64,000 bases of DNA from Persicaria tinctoria (GCA_037127255.1 JBANSL010000014.1:64433646-64497645); one strand, 5' to 3'; shown: positions 22,985-34,945, counted from the first letter of the stretch. Numbers and translations are program-made. The notes: generated by a model not told the origin, from the sequence alone.

Positions 22985-23460
22985 GTCTATGCACTATAAG
23001 TAGCCCATTTTAAAGCATCTTTATAAATGGGAATTTGTAATTTTAAAGATGTGGTAGAGTTGAGGGTAGTGGTTAAATAATTCGGAAAGGTCAATTTGTC
23101 TGCTATGTAGTTAATTTTTCTAAACACGTGTTGAATATGGACGGTTTGAAACTGACATAGAACAATCAGGGAGTCAGAAATGATCATTTCAATATCCTAA
23201 GGGCATTTTTAAATAACCTTAAGTACATTAATAATGCAAAGGTTGTCTCCTTCTATTTCTATGCTTTGAATATTAAGTTCCAATACTTTACGGATTTTGA
23301 TCGGCCATCTCTCAAAGCATTAGCCTCTACGCATGCTAGCACCCCCATTGAGACAGAGTTTGCTTCATAATCCTGGATCGCAAAACCGATAGCAGAATTC
23401 TCGCTTCCTCGAAATGACCTATCAAAGTTTAGTTTGAAACTTAATTTTTAGGTTTTTCCA
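22985..23460 (-). pseudogene. LINE RNase H domain relic
   Basis: Minus-strand frames with FDRSFRGSENSAIGFAIQDY, a VEANALRDG block and IQHVFRKINYIADKLTF. This is the order of motifs of the RNase H-like domain at the C-terminus of plant L1-type LINE ORF2. Frames are shifted and stops intervene. No reverse transcriptase is attached. Confidence 0.6.
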
Positions 23461-23722
23461 TATGATCATGTTTTTCTTTCTGTTTTCGCAACCACTTGAG
23501 TTTTTGGGTATAAACTTATGTTTATGTCAAAATTATGTTTATCTTTTCCGTGTCTCATTTCATTACGTAGTATGTTATATTTTGAAACATGATTTTTTAT
23601 GATAAAAGTTTATAAATATATAAGCATTTTGATAATGAAATTTTAAGTATAAATGGTAGTGTGGGCACGCTCCTGGGAGGGAAACTCAAACCGAAACCTA
23701 TACGTGGCTTTTTTTTCCTGCC

Positions 23723-23729
23723 TTTATAG
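23723..23729 (+). promoter_or_regulatory. Possible TATA box of FAD2
   Basis: TTTATAG lies a short distance upstream of the GA-rich leader and at a plausible distance from the inferred transcription start. It is the only TATA-like motif close to the leader exon. Position alone supports it. Confidence 0.35.
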
Positions 23730-23739
23730 CTCAGTGCAG

Positions 23740-23790
23740 GGCCGGCTGTTCGGAACGGCCTCCAACATTTTCTAAAGGAGAGAGAAATTT

Positions 23791-23826
<36 letters not shown>

Positions 23827-23881
23827 GGAGGGAGGCGCTGTCAACGTGAGAAGCGCGGCGAGCCCTTCGCAGATCTCTCTG
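23740..23881 (+). other. FAD2: FAD2 non-coding first exon (5' UTR), approximate start
   Basis: A GC-richer leader containing a (GA)n microsatellite at about 23790-23818, ending at ...CTCTCTG followed by a GTATG donor at 23882. Plant FAD2 genes characteristically have a short untranslated first exon and a large intron just upstream of the ATG; the layout here fits. The transcription start is not determined. Confidence 0.7.
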
Positions 23882-26511
23882 GTATGATTCACCGCTTCAA
23901 TCTACTTTCCGTCTATGCTTTTGTTTTTTGATGTGATTTTTAGACGAGTTTCAGCAGTTCTATCTGGATCTGATTGATCCTATTTTAATGGAAATTCACC
24001 GTTTGTCGTTGATTGCCTTATTCTTTGTTGTCTAATTTGAGCCATGTCTGGCTTCGGATCTGACTAATTGAGGTTTTGCTTCGAAATTATTGTGTGTAAA
24101 TCCGGATTCGGTGGCCTGCGTTTACGATCAGTTAATATGCCTGTGTTTTATGTTCTTCATTTTGTTATTGGTTTCGGTGAATTTGTTAGTTAATTGAGTG
24201 CAATGTGTTCTGGCAATAGTGAACCTGAGAGTTCAAGTGCTAGATTTGTCGTTGATTTGGCTTTGTCCCCTCGTCCTCCTCCACGTCGAGTCTGTTTCCA
24301 ATATATACTTTCAAAACCGATTTCGAATCATTCATCGCATTGTTCCACTTTCCTGTAACAGGTGCCTTGCATTAAGGAATCGATCAATTGTTATTGCAGT
24401 GTTTTATTGGTTAATTTTACTAATGATACTTAAGGAATCTGATATCTGTTTAATTTCTTTCAATGCTCTCATACGTTGTATACAATGCACGGGGAGGACC
24501 TTTCCTCCCCCTTTTTTGTTTTTATATAGTAGTATTATATATGATATAAGATTTTCTCCGATTTCATCATGTGACCACCGAGTTTCTTGATAGGTGATGG
24601 CTGCTACTCTGTCTGGGTTTGTCACTTTGTCTTTCCCGATTTCCTCTTTTGCGTTACCAATCCTATTATTTTAGGGAGTAATTGATAATTGATAATTATA
24701 GGCCTTTTTAAAAGCAAAGAGATTAAAAAAATACTTTATAATTTTTTTTTATATACATTAAGATTTATAAATTTTTTAAACCTCTCTTTCCATCTAGTCA
24801 CAAAGATGAGAGTCGGATTTGGATGATTTTCTCAAATTGTACGTGGATTAAAAAACTAGTATTTAATTTTGACATTGTTATTATCTTCGGGCTAGGATAA
24901 CCAATATATATGGATAATTCCGATGTAAACACCTCCGACGGTGTAAATTATGAACAAATTGATTATTTGTACATAACAACATAATTATTCATCAGATATA
25001 ATGTAATTATTTGAATTTATTAGAAGTCTTTGCATATAAAAGTTATGTATGAAGAATCTTTTTGTCTTAGACGAATAATTTTGCTCCTCAAAATTTTCTT
25101 TAAATCTTAGTCAATCATCTTAATCCAACGCTCCTGATTTGTTTACAAATTAAAGGGCTTATACAGTATATATTGAAATAAGCCGTATGCATATCATAAA
25201 AAGACCCAAACATTTATAAATTATTAAATTCTTTGTGCTCGTTCACATGCCTGCGATCTTGCTCTTGTCTCCATATGTCTTACTGAATTTTTAATTATTT
25301 TTTACCGTGTAACTTGTTTTGTTGTTGTTTTTTAATATGTTTCCCAAGTTGCAATCTTCAAATTCAAAATTGGCATTCAGTATGTCATCGAATTGTAATT
25401 TTCTGTGATGTGCCGGTCTGTTCATTCCACTTGATCATCAATTACGCGTTTTGGTTCACACAAATCTCTCTTTTTCTTACTTTTTATTAGATGTTGTAGT
25501 AACCACATGCTTTGTTAGTAGTAGTGGTCCAGTGGGTCCAATTCATGGTTAAATTCCTTTCTTATCGGAGATGTGGTTGTAAAGTTGCACCAAGGTAAGT
25601 GCATGATTTTGCCGGTCCCATTCCCACCTTAAAAGATTACTCTGCTACTTGTAATGGTTTTTGGCGGGCAAAAGCCGTCACCAAGCATGTTTGCTGTCAT
25701 TGCTGAAATATCAAAGGTTATATTTCTTGGTTCCTTTGAACATGGCAATATTTCGCTCTCTCCACAGTAAATTCATTGCATGTTGAACTGTCAAGTGAAT
25801 ATTTTGAGGGAACAGTTTGAATTGAATACATTAATGTATCATTTGAATGCCTAAACCTCAAGATTACCCCGTGTAATTATCTTAGAGCATGAAGCTGATT
25901 ACTAACCATGAAACCACTTTGAAGTGTATGAGTAAGACAGATTACTAATTAATCATGATTGAAATGTGTAATAGTACTTCTTTTTGTCTGTATGATTAAA
26001 AAAGTACAATAACAACGAGTATAAAAATACAGTATGTGATATGTTATATTCTCTTGTGGTGAAGAGTGAAGGATTCCAAGTCTAGGTGATGATAGTGGGT
26101 GCCCACAAAACCTGAAATCTGTCGTTTGGTGGTACTTGGATAAAGATGTTGTGGTGTACTTTTTTTTTGGTAGATGAAGTTGTGGTGTACTGGTAGTGGT
26201 ATGAAGCAAATTTTGGAGTTAGAGGTCCAAATTATTTTGGTATGGAGAAACCTGGAAAAGGGCATGATTTGTTTGGGATGGGATTTGAGCATTTATTGGA
26301 GTCGTTATGTGGATAGTTGAGTAGGATATACGCCTTTTGCATTACAACCTTTGTCTTTTCTTTCTTCTCCTCGTTATCTTCTTTATCTGAAAATTGCGTT
26401 TGTGGTTAACAGATAGACTAATCACCACTGCAAATAGATGAGCAATCGAGCTTTCGGGTTGAGTAGTTAATATAGTACATTCTCTTAACCTCAATCTTCT
26501 TTCATCTTCAG
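23882..26511 (+). other. FAD2: FAD2 5'-UTR intron
   Basis: The inferred intron runs from GTATGATTC at 23882 to TTCATCTTCAG at 26511, 2,630 bp, leaving only GAACA before the start codon. It is T-rich throughout, as plant introns are, and no gene or transposon with clear ends is visible in it. In other plants this intron enhances FAD2 expression; whether it does so here is inference. Confidence 0.75.
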
Positions 26512-26516
26512 GAACA

Positions 26517-27668
26517 ATGGGTGCAGGTGGCCGGTCTGTTCCTGTTGCGGCTTCAAAGAAGTCAGAATCCGATGCCTTGAAGAGGTCGCCTTCTGAAAAG
26601 CCACCATTCTCCTTAAGCCAAATCAAGAAAGCAATTCCACCCCATTGTTTCCAGCGCTCTGTGCTCCGCTCCTTCTCCTATGTTGTCTATGACCTCACAA
26701 TCGCTGCCATCCTCTACTATGTGGCAACAAACTACATTCAGCTCCTCCCTCATGGCCTTGCCTACCTCGCCTGGCCCATCTACATGTTCATCCAAGGCTG
26801 TGTTCTAACCGGTGTGTGGGTAATAGCCCATGAATGTGGCCACCACGCCTTCAGCGACTACCAGTTGCTGGATGACATTGTCGGCCTTGTCCTCCACTCA
26901 TGCCTCATGGTCCCCTACTTCTCGTGGAAGATTAGCCATCGCCGCCACCACTCTAACACAGGGTCCCTGGAGAGAGACGAGGTCTTTGTTCCGAAAAAGA
27001 AGTCTGGCCTTAGTTGGTTCTCCCCTTACCTTAACAACCCTCCAGGCCGGTTTATCACAATAACAGTGACGCTAACCCTCGGCTGGCCCTTGTACCTTTT
27101 GTTCAACGTCTCGGGAAGGAGGTACGAGAAGTTTGCATGCCACTATGACCCCTACGGACCCATCTACAATGACCGAGAGAGGATGCAGATTTACATCTCT
27201 GATGTTGGTGTTATGACAGTCGCCTATGGCCTCTGCCGGCTAGCTGCCATCAAGGGTCTCAGCTGGGTACTCTGTGTATACGGAGGCCCATTGTTGGTTG
27301 TGAACGCGTTCCTTGTGCTGATCACTTTCCTCCAGCACACCCACCCTGCTCTTCCTCACTACGACTCCTCTGAGTGGGACTGGCTGCGAGGAGCTCTGGC
27401 GACCATTGACAGAGACTACGGGATCTTGAACAAGGTCTTCCACAACATCACAGATACCCATGTCGCGCACCACTTGTTCTCGACCATGCCACATTACCAT
27501 GCCATGGAGGCCACCAAGGCCATCATACCAATCTTGGGCAAGTACTACCAGCTTGACGGCACTCCCTTTTACAAGGCAATGTGGAGGGAGACCAAGGAGT
27601 GCATCTATGTCGCGCCTGATCAGGGCAGCGAGTCCAATGGCGTGTTCTGGTACAGTAACAAGCTCTAA
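26517..27668 (+). CDS. FAD2: Microsomal delta-12 oleate desaturase (FAD2)
   Basis: A complete 383-residue, intron-free coding sequence of normal family length. The enzyme sits in the ER membrane and introduces the delta-12 double bond into oleate esterified to phosphatidylcholine, making linoleate, with electrons from cytochrome b5. All three histidine boxes are present: HECGH at 105-109, HRRHH at 141-145 and HVAHH at 315-319. Hydrophobic membrane segments lie around 55-100, 115-135, 178-198 and 225-275. The C-terminus WYSNKL matches the aromatic ER-retrieval signal of FAD2. The start MGAGGRS is the usual one. Codon usage is GC-rich in third positions, unlike the surrounding DNA. A FAD2-type hydroxylase or conjugase is less likely, since the sequence around the boxes is the ordinary desaturase type. 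Confidence 0.97.
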   Translation: MGAGGRSVPVAASKKSESDALKRSPSEKPPFSLSQIKKAIPPHCFQRSVLRSFSYVVYDLTIAAILYYVATNYIQLLPHGLAYLAWPIYMFIQGCVLTGVWVIAHECGHHAFSDYQLLDDIVGLVLHSCLMVPYFSWKISHRRHHSNTGSLERDEVFVPKKKSGLSWFSPYLNNPPGRFITITVTLTLGWPLYLLFNVSGRRYEKFACHYDPYGPIYNDRERMQIYISDVGVMTVAYGLCRLAAIKGLSWVLCVYGGPLLVVNAFLVLITFLQHTHPALPHYDSSEWDWLRGALATIDRDYGILNKVFHNITDTHVAHHLFSTMPHYHAMEATKAIIPILGKYYQLDGTPFYKAMWRETKECIYVAPDQGSESNGVFWYSNKL

Positions 27669-28020
27669 AGAAGACGATAGACAAGGGACGGGTATAGGGC
27701 TTTTCGCGGAAGATATTTATAAGTTCGAATTACCCTTGCTCAAGGTAAGATTATTTCTGTGGTGTTTCAAGTTGGATGCCTAGTTCGTTAGCTTTTGTTC
27801 TTTCGATCAGCTGTGTTCTTCGAGTCCTAACTGAAATGTAGAAAGCCAGGCAAACAAGCCTCTGATGTGGTCGTGTCCTCAAAACTGTGTTTGTGGTGTT
27901 TGTGTTCAGTCCCCACATCAATGCTGAGTTTTTGTTTGGTTTTGTAAGTGCACGAATTATGTCTATGATGTGGTTGGTTCTGGACAATGCATGTAATCTG
28001 TTACTTTGATGCATCCATCT
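27669..28020 (+). other. FAD2: FAD2 3' UTR region, approximate
   Basis: T/G-rich sequence downstream of the stop codon, with TTTTGTTTGGTTTTG and TGTAATCTG tracts of the kind found near plant poly(A) sites. No canonical AATAAA is seen, so the end is approximate. Confidence 0.4.
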
Positions 28021-28520
28021 CAGCTTCTAGCCTACATTACTAAACCCAATCAAAATGGTTTGGCTGATATCGGTTACACTAATTATTTCAAATGTCTTCT
28101 TAATAAGTCAAGATGCTTAATTTGATATTTTGGTAATATAAGTTAACCCAAGAGATTTGAAACAAGAGGTTATATTACTAAATTCGATAATTATATAAGA
28201 AATTATGTAAGTTTAAAGTTTGTATATTTTATTACATGTTATTGCATGCTAAGAGAACGAGCTACATATTGTTTTTGTAGGTTTCAAGTGAAATATTTTT
28301 AAACTAAAAAAATTGTTATTATAGATTAAAATAATATTATTATTTTTAAAGAGAAAAATATATAACAACTAATTATGAGTCCCGATGGCGACGGACTTTA
28401 GTAATTATATAAAATTGTAAGTCCTGACCCACTTGAGCAATTATAATTTATATATATGCATTTTGGAATCCAAATGCACCCTTAAGACCTTGGATACAAG
28501 ACTAGTTAGCCACACACGAG
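28021..28520. other. No gene seen
   Basis: AT-rich spacer downstream of FAD2. No element ends recognised. Confidence 0.5.
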
Positions 28521-28521
28521 T

Positions 28522-29040
28522 AGGGCTGCACAACAAATCGGACCGCATCTTGGACCGTGGATCGGACTGGGACCGCAACATACGGTTTCGGATTTTTCGG
28601 TCTATGGACCGGTTTGAAAATCAAAGTGATTAAAAATTAATTAAATGGATTATAAAATAATTTATAATATTTTTTAAAGTGGTTCATTAAATGTGATAAT
28701 AGACTTAATTAAATTAATCTTACTATAATACCTGAATGGGAAAAATAATTTATAATAGTTTCCACTTGATCACTTTATTTATTAAAAAAAATACATATAT
28801 GTACACATTCCGGTTCGGTCCCAGTCTTAGACTGGAAACCGAAATTGCGATTTTTATGGACATATGACTAGAGCATAATATTTTCGATCCGATACAAGAT
28901 TGGAATTTACGGCCCGGTCCTAGTCTTAGGTCAAAAACCGGAATTGCAATTTTTATAGACGGATAACCGGATCGTAATATTTTCGGTCTGATCTAAGACC
29001 GGAAATTCCAATCCGGTCCAATCCAAATTTTGTGCAGGGA
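28522..29040. mobile_element. Candidate hAT-like MITE rich in CCGGTCC repeats
   Basis: The ends read GGGCTGCACAACAAATCGG and, on the opposite strand, CCCTGCACAAAATTTGG, an imperfect inverted repeat. The interior has repeated blocks around CGGAATTGCAATTTTTATAG. The flanking 8-mers agree only partly, so no target duplication can be claimed. Confidence 0.35.
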
Positions 29041-29921
29041 TACGAAGAAGGAAATGAGACCGGAATTGCGATTTTTATAAACAATGGTCCTAGAATGAAT
29101 GCCTTTGCCGACTTGTAAACTTTGGGCCTGACTGTGGTAAAAACCTGGTTAGTTCACTGCCCACATTTCGAAATCTACAATTTTTATTTCTATTTTAATA
29201 TAGATTTTATCTATTCATTTTTTAGGATTTTCTCGCGTGATTTGGGCCCCAAGTCCATCTCATGGGCCCGAATTTGGCCCAGGCTGGTAGTCTTAGCCCA
29301 TAATTTGGCTTCGGGCCCTAGACTTTTCCTTGGGTCCGAGGCAGCCCGAGGTGCGGGAATTAAAAAAAAATAAAAATCTAAAATAATATTGGAGAAATTG
29401 GAGTTAAAATCCATTGTGTATCCGTAGTTTCGAACTTGTTGCCGAGGTGCTTGCTGGTGTGGTGTTTGGTTTCGTGGTCTTATAGGTCTTTGTTACCGTG
29501 TTTCTTCTTATTTGTCGACGCATGAGAGGTCGTGGACGTGATCGAAACCTGAAGGCTCATTGACAGAGTCTAAATCTGAGATTTCCACAAGTTCCCCAGA
29601 GATTCCCTGCGTTGCCTCTACCAACTGACGGATGAGTTGTCGCTCACTGCACCGGTTCTGTCATCATTTTTTATAGTCTGTGCCTTTTATTACACCCTTG
29701 TACTTTGGTGAGTTTGCTTCGTAGTTTTATGTCTTACCTTGTTTGACGGTTCTCCGTCGCCGATTTATTCGACCTATCGACCCGTGCCTGTCCGGTGCGT
29801 CGAAAACAAATTAGAGAACCCGATGATCCAATAACTTGGCGTTGGCCGTTGTATAAGTCTATGATTGGTTTTCAAGTACTTCGTTCCATACCAAACTCAA
29901 TAGTCAATACCCATTTTCTTA
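29041..29921. other. Non-coding; GGGCCC-rich repeat block
   Basis: A block at 29237-29350 with repeated GGGCCCGAA-type motifs resembles another at about 56285-56385 (CTTGGGCCCAAAGCGGCCCG there). The following sequence to 29860 is moderately GC-rich, without a convincing gene. Confidence 0.35.
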
Positions 29922-30665
29922 GACCATCCGCATCCATGCAGGTTTCTAGAGTTTCTTAATAATACTATATCACTTTCTCTCTCCTTAAAAACCCCAACTT
30001 ACTTTTTCGTCCACATCCATATGAGTTTCTAGAGTTTCTTAATTTACTTTTCACCAATTATTATCTATTATATATTTAAATATACATAATAATAATATGT
30101 TATACATTATCTATATATATGTATTATATTTTGCGTTAATTAATATAATAATAGTATATAATAATTTTTTTAAAAAAATATCCAAAATGTAATTTTGTAC
30201 CATCTTTAACAATTTTATTTAATTTTATGTTAGTGTCTATAAATAGATAAATTTTTTTTTAATAATATCTAAAATAATTTTGAATTTTTTTATAATAAAA
30301 TATGCATAAAAATATTATGTTGTACATTATTTATGTATGTATTATATTTTTTTCAACATATATAATATTGGTGTTTATTAATAGCTTAAAATAAATTATG
30401 AATTTTAATAAAAAGATTATTTTTTATTTTTTATATTTAATGACTAAAAACTAGCTATAATTATACAATATAGGTAGAAGGGCTCATGCAAAAAAATGCA
30501 AAAATCACCCATATATATACATGGGACCTACTTGAAGGGGTTTTAGTGGAGTTTGAAAGTTAGAAACCCTTGTGTGAGTTTTTAACCCAATCCCTCCCTC
30601 TCTCCTCCTTTTCCTGGCACAAGCCCACTATAACCCCCTCTAAATCCCCCGATGCCCATGCTCTT
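29922..30665. mobile_element. Candidate MITE with AGACCATCCGCATCC end
   Basis: The left end reads AGACCATCCGCATCCATG and the right end GATGCCCATGCTCT, a short imperfect inverted repeat of the type seen in other elements here (55184-55528). A segment with GTTTCTAGAGTTTCTTAAT occurs twice near the left end (about 29941 and 30023), so one element may be inserted into or duplicated within another. The interior is very AT-rich. Confidence 0.35.
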
Positions 30666-30719
30666 TGTGTTTGGGTATAAACATTGAACTCATACACTGA
30701 TACACACACTGTATTTGTA

Positions 30720-30955
30720 CTCCCTCCGTTTGAAATTATTTGTCATTTGTCTTGTAGTGCACGCTTTTTAAGAAGATAAAAACTATACAAAATATATTTT
30801 TTTAATTAATTTTTTTTATATAATTTCATACATATAAGTAGTAAGTATAAGATTATGAAAAAAAATTTAATTAAAAAATTATATTTTATAGAATTTTTAG
30901 TTTCTTCAAAAACGTGTCGAAAAGTCAAACGATAAATAATTTCAAACAGAGGGAG
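30720..30955. mobile_element. Stowaway-type MITE
   Basis: The 236-bp element starts CTCCCTCCGTTTGAAATTAT and ends ATTTCAAACAGAGGGAG, with TA on both sides (30718-30719 and 30956-30957). The inner subterminal blocks are also complementary (TTGTCATTTG and its counterpart). Typical Stowaway size and target. Confidence 0.9.
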
Positions 30956-31774
30956 TATTATGGGTCTGGAAGTTGAATAATTAAGGATGGGGGTACAATG
31001 GGGCCCACGAAGGAGCACTGCAAAGACTGCACCGCCAACCTCCGGTAGCAGAGACTTGGAGTCACGACTCGACTGCGAACAGTTTACGTGCTTCCGCCTC
31101 CCCACCTTTCTCCTTTTCTTTAATATAATGGGGCTTATAATTTGTTTAGATATATTAAAAGAAAGTTAAATCTTGTGATTTAAATATTATAAAAAATAAG
31201 AAAAATAAAAATTATCAAAAAAATAAGGAATTTTCTTTGTACTGATACAAGAAAAAGAATGTTTTTATTCATATATGTTGAAGAAAACTTTACATTTGTT
31301 ATTTAATTATTCATTTTTTTAATAGAAGAAAAATTAAATTTGTGATTTAATTAGTCATATTTAGTAGAAACAAAATTAAGAGACATAAAAATTACAGAAA
31401 AGTGAGAATAAAGAGTTTTGAACCCATGAAGTAGATGAAATAGATTAAAAAATATTTTTTTGTTTAAGAATTAAATCTTATTGAAACTTAATTTTTCATA
31501 TTTGGTTCATCTTTCAGAACTATATGACTTTACTTGCTTTAAACTTAAACGTAGAACTTGTTGAAGGTTGTGTTTAGATTTATAGAGTAAATTATAAGAG
31601 GAATATAGGGGATATTTATTTAAATGAGTAATTAAAATGTGACAAATAAAATAAATTGTGTAAAAAAAGTTAGGAGAATAGAATAAAGTATAAATAAACC
31701 CATATTTATTTTTGTTTTTCTTAAATTTAAACCAAGCTAGCCTAAGAAGTAAGCAAATGAGTCTATAACACATA
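30956..31774. other. No gene seen
   Basis: A short GC-richer patch at 30990-31100, then AT-rich DNA. No element ends or coding match recognised. Confidence 0.5.
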
Positions 31775-32254
31775 CTATCTCCGATCCACAAAGGATGTCG
31801 TTTGACTTTTTAACATGTATTTTAAAGAGGTAAAAAACTATATAAAATATCAACTTTTTTAAAATTATTTTTTTACAACTTAATATTTCTTGGTAATAAT
31901 TATTAGATTATAAAAAAAAAATAATAAAAAAAGTTACTACCTCCGTCCAAAAATATATGGACTTTACTATTCACGCACGCTTTTTAAAAAAAGTAAAAAC
32001 TATATAAAATATTAACTTTTTTATAAATTTTTTTTCATAATTACAAACTTATTGATAATAAGTTTGTAATTATTAAAAAAAATTAATAAAAAAGTTAATA
32101 TTTTATATAGTTTTTAGCTCCTAAAAAAACGTGTATGAATAGTAAAAGTCCATGTATTTTTAGACGGATGGAGTAATATATTATATAATTTTTAGCTCCT
32201 TAAAATACGTGTTTAAATAGTCAAATGACATCTTTTATGGATCGGATGAGGGAG
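31775..32254. mobile_element. Stowaway-type MITE (outer)
   Basis: Begins CTATCTCCGATCCACAAAGG and ends TATGGATCGGATGAGGGAG, flanked by TA (31773-31774 and 32255-32256). The GATGTCGTTTGAC block is matched by GTCAAATGACATC at the other end. Interrupted by a second Stowaway at 31940-32173. Confidence 0.85.
31940..32173. mobile_element. Stowaway-type MITE (inner, nested)
   Basis: The 234-bp element starts CCTCCGTCCAAAAATATATG and ends TATTTTTAGACGGATGGAG, with TA on both sides. The inner complementary blocks GGACTTTACTATTCACGCAC and AATAGTAAAAGTCC confirm the fold. Inserted in the element at 31775-32254. Confidence 0.9.
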
Positions 32255-32798
32255 TATTTAGAAAGTGGGTCAATTCAAATTGAAATACTCCGTAGTTATA
32301 AGATTTGAAACCAATTACAATTACAACTAGTAGGATCCCCGCGCCATGACGCGATTTTTTTATAAATAATATTTAGATATAGATAAATCATAGACATTAG
32401 ATTTAATTCAATATTTTTAATTAAACCCATTGATTAGTAAATGTGTTAAAAATAATAGAAAAAAATACACTTGGGTTAAAGAGATAAAGAGAAAATTAAA
32501 TAATAAATAGTGAAAGATAAAAGTTTTGAATTAATCTCATTGGTTAAAAAATGTAACATCAAATAATATTGGGTAATAAATATTAGAATATTTTTCAAAA
32601 AAAAATAATATTAGAAAATATAGTTACCATAATAAAATGATATTATGTAAATAATATTTTCACAAATAACTTTGAACATGGAGAGGACATGTGACATAAA
32701 TTAATATAGTATATAGATATAGATAGTTAGTAAATGAATTTGAGTTAAGCTCAATAGTTATATTAGATTGAATTCAATGTTTTGAATTAAGCCCAATA

Positions 32799-33390
32799 GT
32801 TAGTAAGATTAAAGAAAAAAAGAGAATTAAAAGAAAAAAATAAAAAAGGAGAATTAAGAAAAAATATTAAAGAAAAAAAATTTATAATTGGTCAAAACCC
32901 CTAAAATCTCTCTAATGTTGACACATCAGCATAGACTCTTCTAAATTAAGAGTTTATTTATATAGATAGTTAGTAAGATTAAAGAAAAAAAAAAGAGAAT
33001 TAAAAGAAAAAGAATAAAAAAGGAGAATTTAAAAAAATATTAAAGAAAAAAAATTATAATTGGTCAAAACCCCTAAAATCTCTCTGATGTTGACACATCA
33101 ACATAGACTCTTCTAAACGAAGAGTTTATATAGATAGTTAGTAAGATTAAAGAAAAAAAGAGAATTAAAAGAAAAAGAATAAAAAAGGAGAATTAAAAAA
33201 AATATTAAAGAAAAAAAAAATGATAATTGGTCAAAACCCCTAAAATCTCTCTAATGTTGACACATCAGCATAGACTCTTCTAAATTAAGAGTTTATATAG
33301 ATATAGATAGTTAGTAAGATTAAAGAAAAAAATAGAAGTAAAAAAAAGAATAAAAAAGGAGAATTAAGAAAAAATATTAAGAGTTTATAC
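32799..33390. repeat. About 170-bp tandem repeat array
   Basis: Units start with AGTTAGTAAGATTAAAGAAA at 32799, 32969, 33136 and 33309 (spacings 170, 167 and 173). Each full unit contains GGTCAAAACCCCTAAAATCT and TGACACATCAGCATAGACTC. Three full copies and one partial copy. The purine-rich half of each unit varies in A-run length. Non-coding. Confidence 0.85.
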
Positions 33391-33449
33391 AGATGTGAAT
33401 ACGATTGACCTGGTTGGACACATCAGCAGCGGGAGAGTGAAATCAAGCG

Positions 33450-33641
33450 ACGTGTGGGGCCCAGCACATACGAGAACCGTGTAAGCGAGGTGGGGGCCAG
33501 CACGTGAACCGTGTGGACTCTGGGGATGACGTCAGGGGAAATAAGTGGCGTCAGATCGTGATGTCCATCACCCCATCACGTGCATATCAAACGGTTATGC
33601 TTTCTCCCCTGCTTTCTGTTACGTTGTACCTCCTCGACGTG
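33450..33641. promoter_or_regulatory. Cluster of ACGT-core (G-box/C-box) motifs
   Basis: Within 192 bp there are two CACGTG palindromes (33501-33506 and 33577-33582), one TGACGTCA palindrome (33527-33534) and two further ACGTG cores (33450-33454 and 33637-33641). These are binding sites for plant bZIP and bHLH factors and for ABA-type responses. The GC content here is clearly above the neighbourhood. No gene follows within several kilobases on either side, so this may be an orphan promoter fragment. Confidence 0.45.
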
Positions 33642-34224
33642 GGTCCGCCTTCATTTCATTAAATTAGCTTTAAAAATAAAAATAAAAAAGTTATACGGCG
33701 TTTTTATTATTTAACTGAATATCCGGAAATTTTTCAACCTGAACCTAGAAATTTTGATCTGAATATTTCTTTCGACCTGAACTCGAACGTCCGAAAATTT
33801 TCCGAGTAATCTGGGTTTCGACCCGGTAATCCGATTGACCCGATAATTTTGATCCGATTTACTCGATTGACCTGGTTGATTTATAATTATACGGAGTATA
33901 TGATTAAATTATTTTTATGGAGATTCCAATTTATAACATTTTATAATTATAATCACTTGATCTTTCATTTTCAAATCAACTTTTATATTTGTTTTTATGT
34001 GTAATACTCTGTTCGATCGATACTATTTAATTTTTTTTATTTTTCAACACATTTTTTAAGAAGATAAAAATTCTAAAAAATATTAAAATAATTCTATACT
34101 TATTACTAATTGCATGAAATTAATTTTAAAAAATTATTTAAAGTTTTGATATTTATATATTATTACATTTTATTAAAAATTACGAGAAATAATAAAAATG
34201 AAATATTTTAGATCAGATATAGTA

Positions 34225-34945
34225 TATAATTACAACCACTAGAACTTATGAACAATGTCTTTAATTTTAGAATTTTAAAATTATCGCAGAATTGTCAAAT
34301 CATGATTTTTTTTAATTTAAAAAATAAAAAATTGACAAACCCGAAATCGACTAGAAATGACCCGAAATCCGGTCAAACCCAGGTTCAAGTCAACCCGAAT
34401 ATACCTGAAACCCGTATTATCCGGGACCCAAAGTGACTCGACCCGAACCCCACCCGATTGACCTATAATTACAAGCACTAGAACTTATGAACAATGTCTT
34501 TAATTTTAGAATTTTAAAATTATCGCAGAATTGTCAAATCATGATTTTTTTTAATTTAAAAAAGAAAAAATTGACAAACCCGAAATCGACTCGAAATTAC
34601 CCGAAATCTGGTAAAACCCGGGTTCAAGTCAACCCGAATATACTCGAAACTCATATTATCCGGGACCCAAAGTGACTCGACCCGAGCCCGACCCGATTGA
34701 CCCATAATTACAAGCACTAGAACTTATGAACAATGTCTTTAATTTTAGAATTTTAAAATTATCGCAAAATTGTCAAATCATGATTTTTTTTATTTAAAAA
34801 AGAAAAAATTGACAAACCCGAAATCGACTCGAAATGACCCGAAATCCGGTCAAACCCGGGTTCAAGGCAACCCGAATATACCTGAAACCCGTATTACTCG
34901 GGACCCAAAGTGACTCGACCCGAACCCGACCCGATTGACCCGTAT
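34225..34945. repeat. 239-bp tandem repeat, three copies
   Basis: Units align at ACTAGAACTTATGAACAATG: 34238, 34477 and 34716, exactly 239 bp apart. Each unit has an AT-rich half and a half dominated by ACCCGA-type hexamers (CCCGAAATCCGGTCAAACCC). The copies are highly similar. Two of the units contain matching 62-codon open frames, which I take to be incidental. The sequence from about 33720 shows more degraded ACCCGA motifs. Confidence 0.9.

Noticed and set aside
26613..27500. Open frames antisense to FAD2
   Set aside because: They are by-products of the GC-rich third positions of the FAD2 coding sequence.
32799..33390. CRISPR-like array
   Set aside because: This is plant nuclear DNA; the repeats are contiguous tandem units without unique spacers.
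34248..34675. Two matching 62-codon open frames as a repeated gene
   Set aside because: They follow from the 239-bp tandem repeat; the third unit does not keep the frame and the composition is not protein-like.
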